In this document: piece after piece, positions 31,930 to 32,709 of the stretch
How positions within the stretch are numbered: position 1 is the first letter of the stretch
Layout: each line of letters begins with the position of its first letter
Source of the DNA: Phycisphaerales bacterium
GTDB lineage: Bacteria; Planctomycetota; Phycisphaerae; Phycisphaerales; UBA1924
Reading direction: 5' to 3'
Assembly (NCBI GenBank): GCA_016793015.1
Contig: JAEUJD010000210.1
Coordinates: 1-32,709 of the forward strand
DNA length: 32,709 nucleotides
Program-made: the position numbers and the translations under genes
The notes under the pieces: generated by a model
Database searches by the model: none
Told to the model about the DNA's origin: nothing
Seen by the model: only the letters and a program-made list of their open reading frames with translations

Positions 31930-32709
31930 TTACGGGCACACGAGCTGGTTGTACTCGCCGACGAAAATGACGAAATCGGTATCGTCCACCATTCCGTCCT
32001 GGTTGAAGTCCGCGACGCAGTTGAACGGCATCGCCGGATCGGAGCACGCGAGCAAGTTGTACTGCTGGATGAATATCGTGAAGTCGGTATCGTCCACAAG
32101 CAGGTCGCTGTTCATGTCGGTCGCGCACGCAAAGGACCGCAGCTCGGCATCCGTCAGGAAGCGGTTGTAGAAGCGGATATCGTCGAGGAGCCCGGTGAAG
32201 CGCTGCGTGCCGTCGAAACCAACGCACGGGCCGCCCGCGAATCGCAATTGTGCGCTATTCGTAATATTGGTGACGCCGCTCGTCAGATACGTCGCGATGA
32301 GAATCCCGTCCCGCGCTGTTACGACGTTCGAACCTTGCCGCCTGAACACAATGTGGTGCCAGCTGTTGTCGAACATTCCGGTCGCCGCCACCAGAATCTT
32401 GTTCGCTCGACCCGCGTTCGAATAGGCCTCGATATACATTCCGTTGCCGAGGTCGCCCGCGCCGCCGCGGATATCGAAGAAGCTCGCATAATTGCAGACC
32501 GGTCTCTTGCTCATAACCTCGAGGCCGGCGACGACTGCGGGGTTCCGGACCCAGAACGCGATCGTGAAGTCGCCCGTGCCGAAGTTGCCCGCGGTCGTGC
32601 CGCAGGCAATCTCACCACCATTGAAGTCGAACGCCTGGCCGTAGCGGCCGGGCACATAGGCGACATCGCCGCTGATCGTGCCGTTCGCGCTTCCCGCGCT
32701 ATCCGTGGC
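31930..32709 (-). CDS. LamG-domain protein with dockerin-like C-terminus (5' part outside window)
   Basis: The last 259 codons of a gene whose start lies beyond the right edge. The frame is open to the edge. The visible part is a LamG/concanavalin-like sandwich: DSAGSANGTISGDVAYVPGRYG, AFDFNGGEIACG, FTIAFWVRNP, WHHIVFRRQG, and FTGLLDDIRFYNRFLTDAEL at its end. The next 65 residues are two intact dockerin-like loops (DMNSDLLVDDTD, DFNQDGMVDDTD) bounded by Cys and ending LVCP. LamG domains of this type usually bind glycans or act as structural modules. The N-terminal domains and signal peptide are not visible. Confidence 0.9.
   Translation of the reverse strand, partial: ATDSAGSANGTISGDVAYVPGRYGQAFDFNGGEIACGTTAGNFGTGDFTIAFWVRNPAVVAGLEVMSKRPVCNYASFFDIRGGAGDLGNGMYIEAYSNAGRANKILVAATGMFDNSWHHIVFRRQGSNVVTARDGILIATYLTSGVTNITNSAQLRFAGGPCVGFDGTQRFTGLLDDIRFYNRFLTDAELRSFACATDMNSDLLVDDTDFTIFIQQYNLLACSDPAMPFNCVADFNQDGMVDDTDFVIFVGEYNQLVCP

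Overview
The window is high-GC DNA, most likely from a Planctomycetota bacterium of the Phycisphaerae type. The main reason is that eight secreted or cell-surface proteins end in a Cys-bounded, tandem dockerin/EF-hand-like module (pattern C-x-x-D-L-N-x-D-x-x-V-D-D-x-D-F ... A-Y-D-x-L-x-C-P), which is a planctomycete habit. A formylglycine-generating enzyme, many Sec signal peptides and frequent GTG starts fit the same picture. The species cannot be determined from the sequence.

Left end (1-3960, minus strand): a methionine/aspartate-family operon. A TTGACA/TAAACT promoter is followed directly by what looks like a SAM-I/SAM-IV-clan riboswitch (3807-3918). Next come a hairpin that holds the start codon, a cystathionine gamma-synthase-type PLP enzyme, a fused aspartate kinase-homoserine dehydrogenase without a recognisable ACT domain, and a second CGS-type PLP enzyme that overlaps it by 4 bp and runs off the window.

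4019-7701 (plus): pxpB-pxpC-MFS transporter-pxpA, a compact 5-oxoprolinase operon with a probable importer between the subunits. 7843-10403: an exported formylglycine-generating enzyme that keeps both catalytic cysteines, then an exported metal-dependent amidohydrolase.

10557-16446 (plus): a sugar-oxidation block made of a ROK/polyphosphate-glucokinase-like kinase, an NAD-type 6-phosphogluconate dehydrogenase, glucose-6-phosphate dehydrogenase and a large GH63/MGH1-like glycosidase. Together they could take a glucoside to glucose, glucose-6-phosphate, 6-phosphogluconate and ribulose-5-phosphate. No 6-phosphogluconolactonase is present here.

16643-32709: the accessory, secreted-protein region. 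It holds two different subtilases, an endonuclease/exonuclease/phosphatase-family protein, a truncated protein sitting on an out-of-frame FG-GAP remnant, a 976-residue repeat protein, an Asp-box (BNR) protein, an entericidin-like lipoprotein, a secreted peptidyl-arginine/agmatine-deiminase-family enzyme (minus), NhaA (minus) and a partial LamG protein (minus). All but the lipoprotein and NhaA carry the dockerin-like C-terminal module. Several of these genes have a similar extended -10 element, and at least one seems to be transcribed without a leader. I saw no tRNA, rRNA, CRISPR array, insertion sequence or phage gene.
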